Part shown: one piece after another, positions 15,065-25,399 of the stretch
How positions within the stretch are numbered: the stretch's first letter is position 1
Layout of the letters: every line of letters starts with the position of its first letter
Assembly: GCA_963748545.1 (NCBI GenBank)
Contig: CAVVJO010000036.1
Coordinates: 248,001 to 312,000, forward strand
Source: Roseiarcus sp963748545
GTDB lineage: Bacteria > Pseudomonadota > Alphaproteobacteria > Rhizobiales > Beijerinckiaceae
DNA length: 64,000 nt
Direction: 5' to 3'
Notes under the pieces: generated by a model
Seen by the model: the letters and a program-made list of their open reading frames with translations, nothing else
What the model was told of the DNA's origin: nothing
The model's database searches: none
Program-made: the position numbers and the translations under genes

Positions 15065-17041
15065 AACGCCTGTCCGCGCTCGACGCGCTGTTCCTCTACA
15101 TGGAGACGTCCGAGACTCCGATGCACGTCGCGAGCCTCACGATCTTCAAGCCGTCGGAGCCGCAAGAGGGCCTCTACGAGCGCTTTCGCGCGCACACCGC
15201 GGCCAGGCTCGATCTTCTGCCGTCCTATCGCCGCCGGCTCGAGCCCACGCCGCTCGGCCTCGATCATCCGGCGTGGATGGTGGAGGACAAGGTCGACCTC
15301 GACTACCACATCCGCCACGAGGCGCTGCCGAAACCGGGCGGCATGGCCGAACTGCGCGCGCTCGTCGGGCGGCTTCACGCGGTCCCGCTCGATCGAAAGC
15401 GTCCGCTGTGGGAGTACCATTTCATCGAAGGTCTCGAGGGCGGCAGCTTCGCCGTCTATGTCAAGGTGCATCATTCCGCGATGGACGGCCTCGCCGGCAT
15501 GGCGACGCTAGGCGTCACCTTCGATCTCTCGCCCGATGCGGAGCATGAGGGCCAGCCTCCGAGGAGGGTTCCGCCGGACGCCGAGCCGAACGATTTCATC
15601 GAAATGACCAGCACGGCGATCGGCGACTTCATTCGCCAGGGCGTGAGAACGGTGAAGTCGCTGCCGGGCGTCGCCAAGGCACTGATGAAGGCCGCTCCCA
15701 ACCTCAGACGCGATGCGAGCTTTCTCTACCGGTATTTGAGCGAGATGCCCCGAACGCCCTTCAACAGGGCGATCTCGCCGCATCGGGTGTACGCCACCGC
15801 TTCTCTTCCATTTCCCAAGGTCAGAGCGCTCGCCAAATCGAGGGGCGTGACGGTCAACGATATCGTCCTCGCGTTATGCGCCGGGGCGCTGCGCCGGTAT
15901 CTCGTCGATCACGAGGCGCTGCCGGCCAAGGGCCTTGCCGTTGGCGTGCCGGCCTCGATCAGGCCCTATGGCGACGCCCAGCTCAACAACCAGGTGGTGT
16001 TCACCCTCTCCCGCCTGCCGACCGACGTCGCCGAGCCGCTGCCACGGCTCGCGGCCGCTCAGGCGGCGGGTCAGGAGGCGAAGAACCTGTTCGCAGACAT
16101 GCGCGACCTGTTGACGACCGACATCTCGATCATCGCCGCGCCGCTCGTCGTCATGGGACTGACCAGGCTGTGGGCGGCGGCGCGGGGCGCCAACTACCTC
16201 TGGCCGTTTTTCAATCTGGTGATCTCGAACGTCCCGGGCCCGAGGCAACCGTTCTACTGCGTCGGCGCGCCCGCCACCCACTATTTCCCGATCTCGATTC
16301 CCTATCACGGCTGCGCGCTCAACGTGACGGTGCAGAGCTATCTCGACCAGTTGGACTTCGGCCTGATCGCCTGCAGCGAGACCGTGCCGGACGCGCAACG
16401 GATCGCCGATTTCATGGTGGAGGAGTTCGCCGCCCTCGAGGCCTCGGATGCGGAATTCGCCAGGCCCGACGTGGTCGGGAAGATCGCCCTGGCGCTCGGG
16501 GCGAAGCCCGCCCCCGCCCACAAGCCGATCACGCTCGGCGAGGCGAAGACGCCGCAGGCGCCGCGTCCGGTAAAGCCCGAGAAGACCAGCGCGCTGACCC
16601 TCCACGTCGATGCCCTCGCCGTCGCGACCGAGACGTTGCGCCTCCGGCTCGCCGCGATGGACGAGGCGCATCCGAAACCGCCGACGCAGGCCTCGAAGTC
16701 GAAAGCCGCGGCGCAGAAGGCCAAGCCGGCCGCGAAGCCGGCGCCGCGGCGAAAGGCCGCGCCAGCGCAGGCGGCGCCCGGGCAGGAGACGGCGTCCACG
16801 AAGGCGTCCCGACCCCGCCGAGCGGCCAAGACGGCGGCGGCCAAGACGGCGGCGGCCAAGTCGGCGGCGGCCAAATCCCACGGCGGCCAAATCCCCGGCG
16901 GCCAAATCCCCGGCGGCCAAGTCGGCCGCAGCCAAGTCGGGCGCAACCAAGTCCGTCGCAACCAAGACGGCTGCAGTCCGCCCGCGTCGCGCGCCTCGCC
17001 GTCCGAAGACCAAGAACGCGGCGAACAGAGGCGGCGGCTGA
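15061..17041 (+). CDS. Wax ester synthase/diacylglycerol O-acyltransferase with histone H1-like tail (frameshifted in tail)
   Basis: Bifunctional WS/DGAT making wax esters or triacylglycerol from acyl-CoA at the inner membrane and lipid droplet surface. It starts with the family signature MKRLSALDALFLYMETSETP; the catalytic HHxxxDG motif is VHHSAMDG (His137, His138, Asp142), with PLWEYHFIEGL before it and NVPGPRQPFYCVGA later. The catalytic part ends near residue 480. From about residue 540 comes a Lys/Ala/Pro-rich tail with ten five-residue AAKS/AAKT units. An extra A at 16880 shifts the assembled frame to a nonsense end at 17097; removing it continues the repeat and ends at 17041 after a basic C-terminus. 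Such a tail resembles histone H1 and the phasin PhaF and is unusual for this family. Confidence 0.88.
16819..16969 (+). repeat. Fifteen-base tandem repeat encoding AAKS/AAKT pentapeptides
   Basis: Ten adjoining 15-base units of the form GCGGCGGCCAAGWCG or CCGGCGGCCAAATCC, encoding RAAKT, AAAKT, AAAKS, PAAKS, GATKS and VATKT-type pentapeptides. The unit is a multiple of three, so copy-number change would keep frame. One unit carries an extra A at 16880, the single reason the frame breaks. Confidence 0.85.
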
Positions 17042-17104
17042 GCCGGCCTCGCGCCACGGAAAACGGGCTCGAGCCGGTCTTTGTGACGCCTTCATGACGC
17101 GGCG

Positions 17105-17146
17105 TTGATCCGAGTCAATGCGCGTCCGGCCACGCCGCCTTAAAAT
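17105..17146 (+). promoter_or_regulatory. FixK/FNR-type box with class II promoter spacing
   Basis: TTGATCCGAGTCAA (17105-17118) fits the FixK/FNR pattern TTGAY-N4-RTCAA. A -10-like TAAAAT lies at 17141-17146; if its downstream start is 17153, the box centre is at -41.5, the classical position for CRP/FNR-class activation. The acyl-CoA synthetase gene with a GGAGGAA ribosome site follows at 17176. Confidence 0.6.
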
Positions 17147-17175
17147 GCAACGATACCCAAAACGGAGGAAGCGTC

Positions 17176-18822
17176 ATGGCAGTCAGGATCATTCCGCCGA
17201 CGCCGTCGGCTTACACGTATCCTCTGCTCATCAAACATCTTCTCCATTCGCCGATGATGCGCGCGCCGGATCAGGAGATCGTCTACCGCGACCTGCGCCG
17301 GCGCACCTACCGCGAGTTTCGCGAACGGATCGGCCGGCTGGCGAGCGGCCTGACCCAGATCGGCGTCGATCAGGGCGACGTCGTCGCCATCCTCGAATGG
17401 GACAGCGACCGCTACCATGAGTGCTACTTCGCCATCCCGATGATGGGCGCGGTGATGCAGACGGTGAATGTCAGCCTCGTGCCCGAAGACATCGCCTACA
17501 CGATCATCGACAGCGGGGCGAAAACGGTGCTGTTCAACGCCGACTTCCTGCCGCTGGTCGAAAAGCTTGCGCCGCACCTGACGGCGGTGAATGCTTTTGT
17601 CCTGATGCACGACCGGCCCCAGTCGCCGCCAACCGAGTTTCCAATCAAGGCCGAATACGAGGCGCTGCTGTCGATCGGCTCGCCCTATTTCCCGTTCCCC
17701 GACTTCGATGAGAACGCGGTGGCCACGATCTTCCACACCACGGGAACGACCGGCCGGCCGAAGGGCGTTCATTTCAGTCACCGGCAGATGGTGCTGCACA
17801 CGCTGACGGGCCTCGTCGAATACGGGCTTCCGCCTGGCCACGGTCGCTTCCATCGCGACGACGTCTACATGCCGATGACGCCGATGTTTCACGTGCATGC
17901 GTGGGGCTGTCCGTACACGGCGACGCTCTCGGGCGCCAAGCTCGTGTTCCCCGGTCGCTACACGCCCGAGATCTTCGTCAAGTTGATCGACAAGGAGAAG
18001 GTGACGTTCACCCATTGCGTCCCCACGCTCCTGCAGATGCTGCTCGCCGCGCCAGGGGTCGACAAGATAGACCTCTCGCATCTCAAGATGGTGGTCGGCG
18101 GCTCGGCGCTTCCGCCGGCGCTCGCTCGGGCGGCGATGGCGCGCGGCATCGATGTTTTCTCTGGCTACGGGCAATCGGAATCCGGTCCGATGCTCACCGG
18201 CGCCCACATCAAGACCAAGCATGTCCGGGCGAATTTCGAGGACGAGATCGGCTATCGCACCTCGACCGGCATCGCCGCGCCGATGGTCGATCTGCGCGTG
18301 GTCGACGAGAACATGGCCGACGTGGCCCACAACGGCGAGGCGGTCGGCGAGATCGTCGCGCGGGCGCCATGGCTCACCACCGGCTATCTCAACAATCCCG
18401 AAGCCTCGGAGCTGCTCTGGGGCGGCGGCTATCTGCATACCGGGGACGTCGCTACGATCGACCCGGACGGCTATGTGCGCATCGCCGACCGGCTGAAGGA
18501 CGTCGTCAAGAGCGGCGGCGAATGGATCTCGTCGGTCCAACTCGAGAACATCATCATGGAGAAGCCGGGCGTGAGACGCTGCGCGGTCATCCCGATCAAG
18601 GACGTCAAGTGGGGCGAGCGGCCGCTCGCGCTGGTGACCCTCGAACCCGATCAGGCCGGCAAGGTCAGCGAGGACGACATCCGCCTGCATGTCGCATCGT
18701 ACGTCGAGCGCGGACTGATCTCGAAAATCGCAATCCCGGAGAACGTGACCTTCGTCCCGGAGCTGCCGCTGACGTCGGTCGGGAAGATCGACAAGAAGAA
18801 GCTGCGGACCAAGTATCTGTAA
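17176..18822 (+). CDS. Long-chain fatty acid CoA ligase (AMP-dependent)
   Basis: Activates fatty acids to acyl-CoA via acyl-AMP, supplying acyl-CoA to beta-oxidation or to the WS/DGAT just upstream. The adenylation motifs are clear: IFHTTGTTGRPKGVHFSH (P-loop), YGQSESGP, HTGDVATIDPDGYVRIADR, KDVVKSGGEWIS and the C-terminal catalytic lysine in LPLTSVGKIDKKKL. At 548 aa it is full length. GGAGGAA sits at the right distance from the ATG. A predicted FixK/FNR-type site upstream suggests induction under low oxygen, separate from the upstream operon. Confidence 0.9.
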   Translation: MAVRIIPPTPSAYTYPLLIKHLLHSPMMRAPDQEIVYRDLRRRTYREFRERIGRLASGLTQIGVDQGDVVAILEWDSDRYHECYFAIPMMGAVMQTVNVSLVPEDIAYTIIDSGAKTVLFNADFLPLVEKLAPHLTAVNAFVLMHDRPQSPPTEFPIKAEYEALLSIGSPYFPFPDFDENAVATIFHTTGTTGRPKGVHFSHRQMVLHTLTGLVEYGLPPGHGRFHRDDVYMPMTPMFHVHAWGCPYTATLSGAKLVFPGRYTPEIFVKLIDKEKVTFTHCVPTLLQMLLAAPGVDKIDLSHLKMVVGGSALPPALARAAMARGIDVFSGYGQSESGPMLTGAHIKTKHVRANFEDEIGYRTSTGIAAPMVDLRVVDENMADVAHNGEAVGEIVARAPWLTTGYLNNPEASELLWGGGYLHTGDVATIDPDGYVRIADRLKDVVKSGGEWISSVQLENIIMEKPGVRRCAVIPIKDVKWGERPLALVTLEPDQAGKVSEDDIRLHVASYVERGLISKIAIPENVTFVPELPLTSVGKIDKKKLRTKYL

Positions 18823-18836
18823 ACCGGGCGCGGCTT

Positions 18837-19682
18837 CTACTCGGCCGGCGCGGCGTGCGCGGAGGCGTGAACATGGGCCCTAGCCGCCGCCGTTCTTTCG
18901 TGTTGGGCCCGGTATTGCTCAGGGTCGCAATAGACCAGCCGCCGCCAGCCGTCGCGGTGGAAGGGCTCCCAATGGCCCTCCGGTTGCGCGAGCCGGTCGG
19001 CGATGGCGTAAAGCGCCGCGGGATGGGCGCCGAGCCCGAGATGGCTCGATTCGACGACGATGTTCTCCGCCAGCGTGTGATGAGTTTCGAGGCTGCATCG
19101 CCAGGCGACAATGCCGTCGGTCGGACTCCAGATCGAGGTTGTCGGCGTCGGCGGAGGGGCGCGGAGCGGCCCGTGGAAATCGTGCCAGTCGAGCTTGTGG
19201 CCGCTGGCGAACTCATAGAGCCGCCAGGCGTTGGTCTCCCGGGGATGCCCGGAAAACGGCGACCCCAAGGTGATGACGAGACGCGCCATGTCGGGCGAGT
19301 GCTTGGCGAGCTCCCGGGCGTAAAGGCCCCCGAGGCTCCAGCCGACCAGGCTCACCGGCCGGCCGTGTTCGAGGTAGAGCTGGCGCAGTCGTTCATGCGC
19401 CCGTTCGATGACCCCCTCTCTCAGCCCCAGGTTGAGCCCCTGTCCCCAGCCTGAAGGCGCGAACCCGCGCGACTTCAGGAAGCGCCGCATCAGCGCCGTG
19501 CTGGCGTCGCCTGCGGCCAGTCCCGGAAGCACCAGCACCGGGTGCCCGTCGCCCCTGGGGGCTGCGCCCCACAGGGGCAGCATGGCGATTGTGGCGTAGT
19601 GTTCGAAGAAGGCGCGGGCTTCCAGCATCTTGAGCAGCAGTCCCGGCGCCGGCTCGTGACCTGGGTGGGCGTCTCCGCTCAT
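18837..19682 (-). CDS. Alpha/beta hydrolase, lipase-like
   Basis: Hydrolase of 281 aa: PVLVLPGLAAGD, nucleophile elbow SLVGWSLGGLYAREL and LGSPFSGHP (typical of PGAP1/lipase-type hydrolases), with a late catalytic-His candidate in VVESSHLGLGAHP. The N-terminus is soluble and the C-terminus Ala/His-rich. It is convergent with the acyl-CoA ligase. Its position beside the neutral lipid cluster suggests a role in lipid turnover, but that is context only. Confidence 0.8.
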   Translation of the reverse strand: MSGDAHPGHEPAPGLLLKMLEARAFFEHYATIAMLPLWGAAPRGDGHPVLVLPGLAAGDASTALMRRFLKSRGFAPSGWGQGLNLGLREGVIERAHERLRQLYLEHGRPVSLVGWSLGGLYARELAKHSPDMARLVITLGSPFSGHPRETNAWRLYEFASGHKLDWHDFHGPLRAPPPTPTTSIWSPTDGIVAWRCSLETHHTLAENIVVESSHLGLGAHPAALYAIADRLAQPEGHWEPFHRDGWRRLVYCDPEQYRAQHERTAAARAHVHASAHAAPAE

Positions 19683-19873
19683 TCGACGTTTCCTCTCCGT
19701 TTTGACGAGAATGCAACCCTCTGTCGATTTTCGTCAAGCGTGAACGGCTCGTCTCCGACCGCGCCACGGACCGACGAACGTCTAAGTCCCGAAGCCAAGC
19801 GCGACCCGGAAACGTCGGGCGAACATCGAGTGGGGAGTCGATCCGAGGACGAATCCGCGTCCTGCGAGAAAGG

Positions 19874-19905
19874 AGAGCCCCGGCGCTCTCTCCGTCGGGC
19901 TCTCT
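19874..19905 (-). terminator. Hairpin downstream of Sel1-like protein gene
   Basis: Arms GAGAGCCC (19874-19881) and GGGCTCTC (19898-19905), with a further GC/AG-rich pairing in the loop. It lies 42 bases beyond the stop at 19947 and is followed on the minus strand by CTTTCT. A probable but not strong terminator for the TAXI/Sel1 pair. The remainder of the spacer 19683-19946 shows nothing else. Confidence 0.45.
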
Positions 19906-19946
19906 TCAAACAAAACGGGGCGGCCGCCGACCCGGGTTCGCTGAGC

Positions 19947-20495
19947 CTATTTCGCGGCCAGCGCCGCAATCCGCTCCCGGGCGCCGCCGACGCCGGCGGC
20001 CAGCGCACGCGAATAATATTTGCGGGCGACCGATTCGTCGCCCTTCATGCCTAGCGCGCCGAGCCGCGACAGCGTGGTCGGGTCGTAGGTGTCGCCGAGC
20101 GCCATCAGGGCGCGGGCGTCGCCGCCCTCGGCGGCGCGGTTGAGGAAGGCGCGCGATGCGGCGATGTCGCCCTTGGCGAAGGCGATCAGGCCTTCGGCGC
20201 ACAGGCGCCGCGCGTCGTCGATCGGTATGGCGAGCGAGGCGATCGGCGTCTGGTCGGCGCTCGCTCCGCGGAGCGCATTGGCGAGCTTGCTGAGCGCATC
20301 CTTGGCGATCGCGTGCGCGGTCAGAGGCGCGGCCTTTGGCGGCGCAGGCGCCGCGACGGTCTGCGCGACGAACACGGGCTGCTCGACCGCGGCCTTCACG
20401 GACGCGCTCGAGGGCTCGATACGCGGCCAGAATGCGATCACAAGAAGCGCAGCGCAGCATCCTGCGATCATCCCCGCGACGACTTTCCATAACAT
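19947..20495 (-). CDS. Membrane-anchored protein with Sel1-like repeat
   Basis: A 182-aa protein with an N-terminal membrane anchor (VVAGMIAGCCAALLVIAFWP), a Pro/Ala linker of about 30 residues, then helices ending in a Sel1/TPR-like pair (ALMALGDTYDPTTLSRLGAL; ARKYYSRALAAGVGGARERI). Such repeats mediate protein contacts. The start lies 19 bases after the TAXI protein stop on the same strand, implying one operon and a periplasmic partnership. No specific family name can be given. Confidence 0.65.
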   Translation of the reverse strand: MLWKVVAGMIAGCCAALLVIAFWPRIEPSSASVKAAVEQPVFVAQTVAAPAPPKAAPLTAHAIAKDALSKLANALRGASADQTPIASLAIPIDDARRLCAEGLIAFAKGDIAASRAFLNRAAEGGDARALMALGDTYDPTTLSRLGALGMKGDESVARKYYSRALAAGVGGARERIAALAAK

Positions 20496-20514
20496 GGGCA
20501 GGGCGCTTCCTCCT

Positions 20515-21862
20515 CTATTGCAACAGGCCGCGCCAACGCGTCAGGCCGTCGTAGAGCCGGTCTGAATCTTCGGCTTTTGGGCCGCCGTTGGCTTCGGCTG
20601 CTTTCGCCGACGCGCGAAAGGCGTCCAGCGACAAGTCGACCGTCGTCTTGTGCTCGTCGATCCATCCTTGCGCGGCGGGCAGTCGCGGCCAGTCGACATT
20701 CGCCACCGAGGCGCCCGCCGCCAGATTGACCTCGCGCCAATGCGCGTCGCGCTCTGTGGTGAGGATCGAACTCGTAATTGTCGAAGAACGCGCGCGCGAT
20801 CCGGCCGGCCGCTTCGGCGCGTGGGGAACCCGCCGGCGCATCGAGCGCCACGAGCGCCATCGGCGCCGCCACCGTTTCCACGGAATCGTTCGCGGCGATC
20901 AGGTTCGGGCGGTCGGCGGCCGCCACTCGCGTCGGCGCGTAGACCTGCTCCAGCGGAGCGGACCAGGGTATGGCGACCAAGTGGTAGCGATGGTCGCCGC
21001 CAAACGCATCCAGCGCGTTCAACTCCTTCGCTCCCAGCACCACGACGGCGTCGCGCTTGCCCGCGGTCATTGCGGCGAGCCCATCGGCGAGCGGCTCGTA
21101 GACCGGCTCGACATTCACGCCCAGGCGCGAGAACAAAAGCCTGGCGCTGATCCCGGTCGTGCCGTCGGCGTCGCCGAAGCTGATCGACTTGCCGGCGAGG
21201 TCGTTGAGCGTCTTCACATCTTTGGACGCCACGACCTCGATGGTCTCTGGCGCGAGCGACGCGACCAAGGGAACCCGCTTCGGCCAGTCGGGCTGGTATT
21301 TGATGCTGACGGCGAGGGAGTCGAGCGTGACGATGGCGAAGTCCGCCATGTCGGTCCGCATCACCTTGGCGACTCCGGTCGGGGCCGTTGACCCGACGAT
21401 CGCGCGGCCCTGGGCGCCCTCGTCGCCGAGGACCTCGACAAACTCGCGCGCCATCCGGCTTGCGACCAAATCGCCGGGATCGGCGAGAATGGCGAAGGGC
21501 TTGAGCGGCGCTGCGGCCGCAGGCGCGGCTCCAGTCGTCGCCGCGGCTGTCGCGGCGGTCGCGGTCGCCACAGCCGTGGCGGCGACGGCCGCCGGAGCCG
21601 CCTGGGGAGCGGGAGCGGCGGGCCTCGCCGGCTCGGACCGGGCGTAACCGTGACGTCCCGCGCTCCCGCGCCAAGCGCCGTGCCACAAGACCCGCTTGCC
21701 GTTGCGAAAGACCGGATGGTCGTACCGCACCATGCCCGTCGCCGCGGCCGATACGCCGTCGGCGGCGAAAATCCCCGCCAGAAGGGCCAGGACCGCGGAC
21801 ACGCAAACCACCGCCCGCTGCGGCGTTGTCAGCGCCGCGCGTTTCAAGCCGCATGCCCTCAT
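20515..21862 (-). CDS. TAXI family TRAP-type solute-binding protein (frameshifted)
   Basis: Periplasmic binding protein of the TAXI class. An N-terminal signal segment (AVVCVSAVLALLAGIFAADG) is followed by an Ala/Pro-rich linker and, from about residue 120, the binding fold: ILADPGDLVASRMAREFVEV, FAIVTLDSLAVSIKY, LNDLAGKSISFGDADGTTG and YAPTRVAAADRPNLI. Near 20757-20778, just after DNYEF, the frame changes; the family-like end (LTTERDAHWREV, then WIDEHKTTVDLSLDAF) continues in another frame to 20515. No TRAP membrane subunits are nearby, so it may act as a sensor or with a distant permease. It is co-directional with the Sel1-like gene. Confidence 0.7.
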
Positions 21863-21994
21863 GCTTCGGGCGCCTGCCTGGACTCTTTGCTCGTCATGGG
21901 GCGGGGTAACTGCCGCTGAAATGCGACTTCATCATGGCGCACGCTTTCCCGCTTGACTGTTGCACATATGGCGCGATTCGGGCGATCATGGTTT

Positions 21995-24900
21995 TCAAAG
22001 CCTTAACAGACCTTCAAGGGCCGCGTCGAGGTCTTTGTCCGCCAATCGTCTAATTTGGGGTCCGTCGAGGTAGACGAGCGACGCGCGGACAGGGCGGGAC
22101 GGATAGAGCGGCGCGAGCGCGGCCCGGTAGAGGGCGAGCTGGGCGACATGGGCGCCTTTCGGCCGCTCCGGCGCTCGGCCGAGCTTGAAGTCCGCAATCA
22201 GGACGGCTTCTTCGGTGACGGCGAGCCGGTCGAGCCGGCCGGAGAGCGGAAAAGCCGGACGGCCCGCGCGTTCGAGCCCGCCGACGAACGAGACTTCCCC
22301 GCGCGAGCCGGGGCCGAACAGCGGCGCAAGCTCGGGCGCCTCGACGACCGCCAAGGCCTGTCTGGCGACGGCGCGGAGCGTTTCCCTGCCAAGAGCCGCT
22401 CCGTGCGCGTCGAGATAAGCCCTTGCGGCCTCGGCGCGCCGTCCGGGTTCGACCCCGGGCAACAGGTTGAGGAGCGCGTGGGCGAGTAGGCCCTCGAGGC
22501 GGCGGCCGGCGGCGCTGTCGTGGGCGGCGACGGCGCTCGAGGGGCGCAGGGGGGCTGCCGACGCCTCCGGCGCAGCGGGGGCCGAGAGCCAGGCTGGCGG
22601 CGGATGGCTTTCGACGGCGGGCTCCTCACCTGAGCCATCCGCAGCGAGGCTTTCGCCGTAGCGTCGTATGACGGCCTTTTCGTCCCAGAAGGCGGGCGCT
22701 TCGATCGCAGCTTCCCTCAGGCCGTTCGCAACGAGATCGTACCAGCAGTCATTCTTGCGGCCCTTCTGCGTCTCGTAGCCGGCGACAATGAGGCGCTCCG
22801 CGGCGCGGGTCATCGCGACATAGAGGAGCCGGCGGTGCTCGCCAGCCTCGGCTTTGCGCCGCTCGGCGCGCGCGGCGGCGACCGCTTGGCAGTCCTCTCT
22901 CTTCCTGCGGCTCCACGCGAACAGCGGCGGTTCATCCGCTTCGAGCGGGGCCAAGCGCAGGAGCTTCGGGTCGTGCTGGCCATCCGGCGCGACGGTCGTG
23001 TCCGGCAGGAACACGATCGGCGCCTCGAGGCCTTTGCTCGCGTGGACCGTCAACACGCGCACGCCCTCGCTGTCCGCCTCGAGGTCGCGCTTGATCTCCG
23101 CCTCGTCCGCCTCGACCTCGGCGAGGAACCGGGTCAGCGAGGGCGCCTCGCGCCGCTCGTGAGCGAGCGCGAGGGCGAGGAACTCGTCGATCGGGTCCGA
23201 GGCGTCGTCGCCGAGCCGAGCGATCAACGCCTTGCGGCCTCCCTCCTCGCCGAGCAGGCGGGCGTAGAAGGCATAAGGGCCGAGCCGCGCAGCGCGCGCG
23301 CGCCATTGGCCGAGCCGGCCCGCGGCCTTCTGCGCCTCCGTCTCGTCGGAGGCCGCAAGCGCGTGCGCGAGCGAGCCCGTCCGATCGGCTGAGAGCGCGT
23401 AGAGCGCATCGTCGTCCAAGCCGATGAGCGGGGACTTGAGAACGCAGGCGAGCGTGAGGTCGTCGTCCGGGGTCAGCGCCGCCCGGCCGACGGCGATCAG
23501 GTCCATGACCGCGATATGCTGGTTGAGCTTCAGCCGGTCGGCGCCTGCGACCTTGACGCCTTTGGCCTTCAGGGCGCGGATCATCGCCTCGAAGAAGGCG
23601 TTGCGCCGTCTCACGAGGATCATCACGTCCCCCGGACGGATGGGGCGGGGCGAACCGGAGTCCTCGTCGATCACGCGTTCGCGCGACTCGGGCTTCAGCC
23701 AACGGGCGATCTGATCGGCGATCCGGCGGGCGAGGACGACCGCGGGGTCGTGCGCCGCCGGCTCGTCGAGCGGCATTGTCCAGTCGTCGGGATGGGGCGA
23801 TTTCTCCGCCGGGACGGTCGGCCAGATTTCGACAACGCCTTTGAGACTTTTCCGGATCGCCTCATGGGCGGGCGCCGGCTCGTCGCCGGCGACCAGGCCG
23901 CCTCGCGCATCTTCGGTTCCGAACGTCTTGTCGACGACCGCGAGGATGGCGGGCGCCGAACGAAACGAAAAATTGAGCGGCACGCCCTCGAACGGCTTGA
24001 CCGCTTCCCGATGCCGACGCTCGAAATAGCGCCGCATCTGCGCGAACTTTTCCGGCTCCGCGCCCTGGAAGGAAAAGATCGACTGCTTCTCGTCGCCGAC
24101 CGCAAACACGGTGCGGCCGTGCGGGCGCGCGCTTTCGCCGGCGAAGAACTCATCGGTCAGCCTCTCGACGATGCGCCACTGCTCGGCCGAATTGTCCTGC
24201 GCCTCGTCGACGAGAAGATGATCGAGGCCGTTATCGAGCTTGTGCATCACCCACGCGGCGCTCGAGCGAGTGCACGAGCGCAAGCGCGCGCGCAATCTGG
24301 TCGGCGAAGTCGAGCGCGCCGCGTTCGGCCTTGGCCGCAGCGAAGTTTTTCAGAATCGCGCCGGCCACGATGAACAGGGCCGCGCTGCGCTCCAGCGTCT
24401 CGGCGGCGCGGCGGCGCTCGCGCAGGGGGTCGAGGCGCTGTTGCTCTCTGTGAGATCCTCGACCAGCGCCGGATCGCGTTCGGCGAGTTTTCGCGTCACC
24501 AGGCTCGCGAGCGGCGTGTCGACGCCCTCGTTGGTGAAGAACACGCACAAAAGCGAATCCGCGAGATTGGCGCCGCTATCGACATCGCGAAGCAAAGCGG
24601 CGCGATTCCGGTCGCTCGCCGAGCCCGAGTCGAGCCGCTCCGCCCAGTTTCGGCGTCGCTTCCGCCCGATGTCGCCGCCGAGCATCTCGGCCTCGACGCT
24701 CGCCGTCGTCGCGCCCTCCGGAAGTCCGAGCCTACGGCGCAGCGCCTCGCGGTAGCGCGCCACATCGTCGAAGCCCCTCAGGCATTCCGAGAAATCCTTC
24801 GCCTCCTTCAGCAGATCGTCGAACCTGAACGCGCCGGCGTCGCGCGCAACCCGGTCGAGCGCCGCCTCGCCCTCTTGCGAGGCTTGCAGCGCCGTCAGGG

Positions 24901-25399
24901 CGCGGTCGCGCGCTTGCCGCATCAGGTCCGCCGCCTCGCGCTCGTCCACGACCTTGAAATGGGCCGGGACATTGGCCTCGAATGGGAAGAGCTGAAGCAG
25001 CCGCTCGCAAAAGGCGTGCAGAGTCTGGATCTTGAGACCGCCCGGCGTCTCGATCGTACGGGCGAACAATTGCCGGGCGAACGCCAGCGCGGGCGGTCCA
25101 GGCCTACCCGCGCCGATTTCGGCGATTCGCTGCGCGAGCGCCTCGTCGTCGAGACTCGTCCATTGCGAGAGTTCGTCGAAGATGCGGCCGGCCATGTTGG
25201 CGGCGGCGGCCTTGGTGAAGGTGAGGCCCAGGATCTGCGCCGGCTTCGCCCCGGCGAGCAGCAGCCGCAGCACGCGCTGCGTCAGAACGTGGGTTTTGCC
25301 GCTGCCGGCGTTGGCGGACACCCAGGCCGATCGGGTCGGATCGGAGGCGAGCGCCTGATCCCGCCGCAGCAATTCCGGAATGTCGAAGCGGCGCCCCAT
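21995..25399 (-). CDS. addA: Double-strand break repair helicase AddA (two frameshifts)
   Basis: Helicase-nuclease subunit of AddAB, which resects DNA ends for RecA-dependent repair. The N-terminal segment holds Walker A (VSANAGSGKTHVLTQRVLRL) and ILGLTFTKAAAANMAGRI; the middle carries LLVDEAQDNSAEQW and FAVGDEKQSIFSFQGAEP; the C-terminal RecB-like nuclease has AVLIADFKLGRAP. The protein is read in three frames with changes at about 24445 and 24255 while homology continues. Corrected length is about 1130 aa, normal for AddA. The ATG at 25399 overlaps the addB stop by one base. An essential repair gene broken twice argues for assembly indels. Confidence 0.9.

Noticed and set aside
15874..17013. 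Minus-strand Arg/Gly/Leu repeat protein opposite the WS/DGAT tail
   Set aside because: Its repeats are simply the complement of the AAK-coding tandem repeat; no start region or domain supports it.
24231..24548. Separate small gene within addA
   Set aside because: It is the middle piece of addA (AETLERSAALFIVAGAILKN), isolated by two frame changes.
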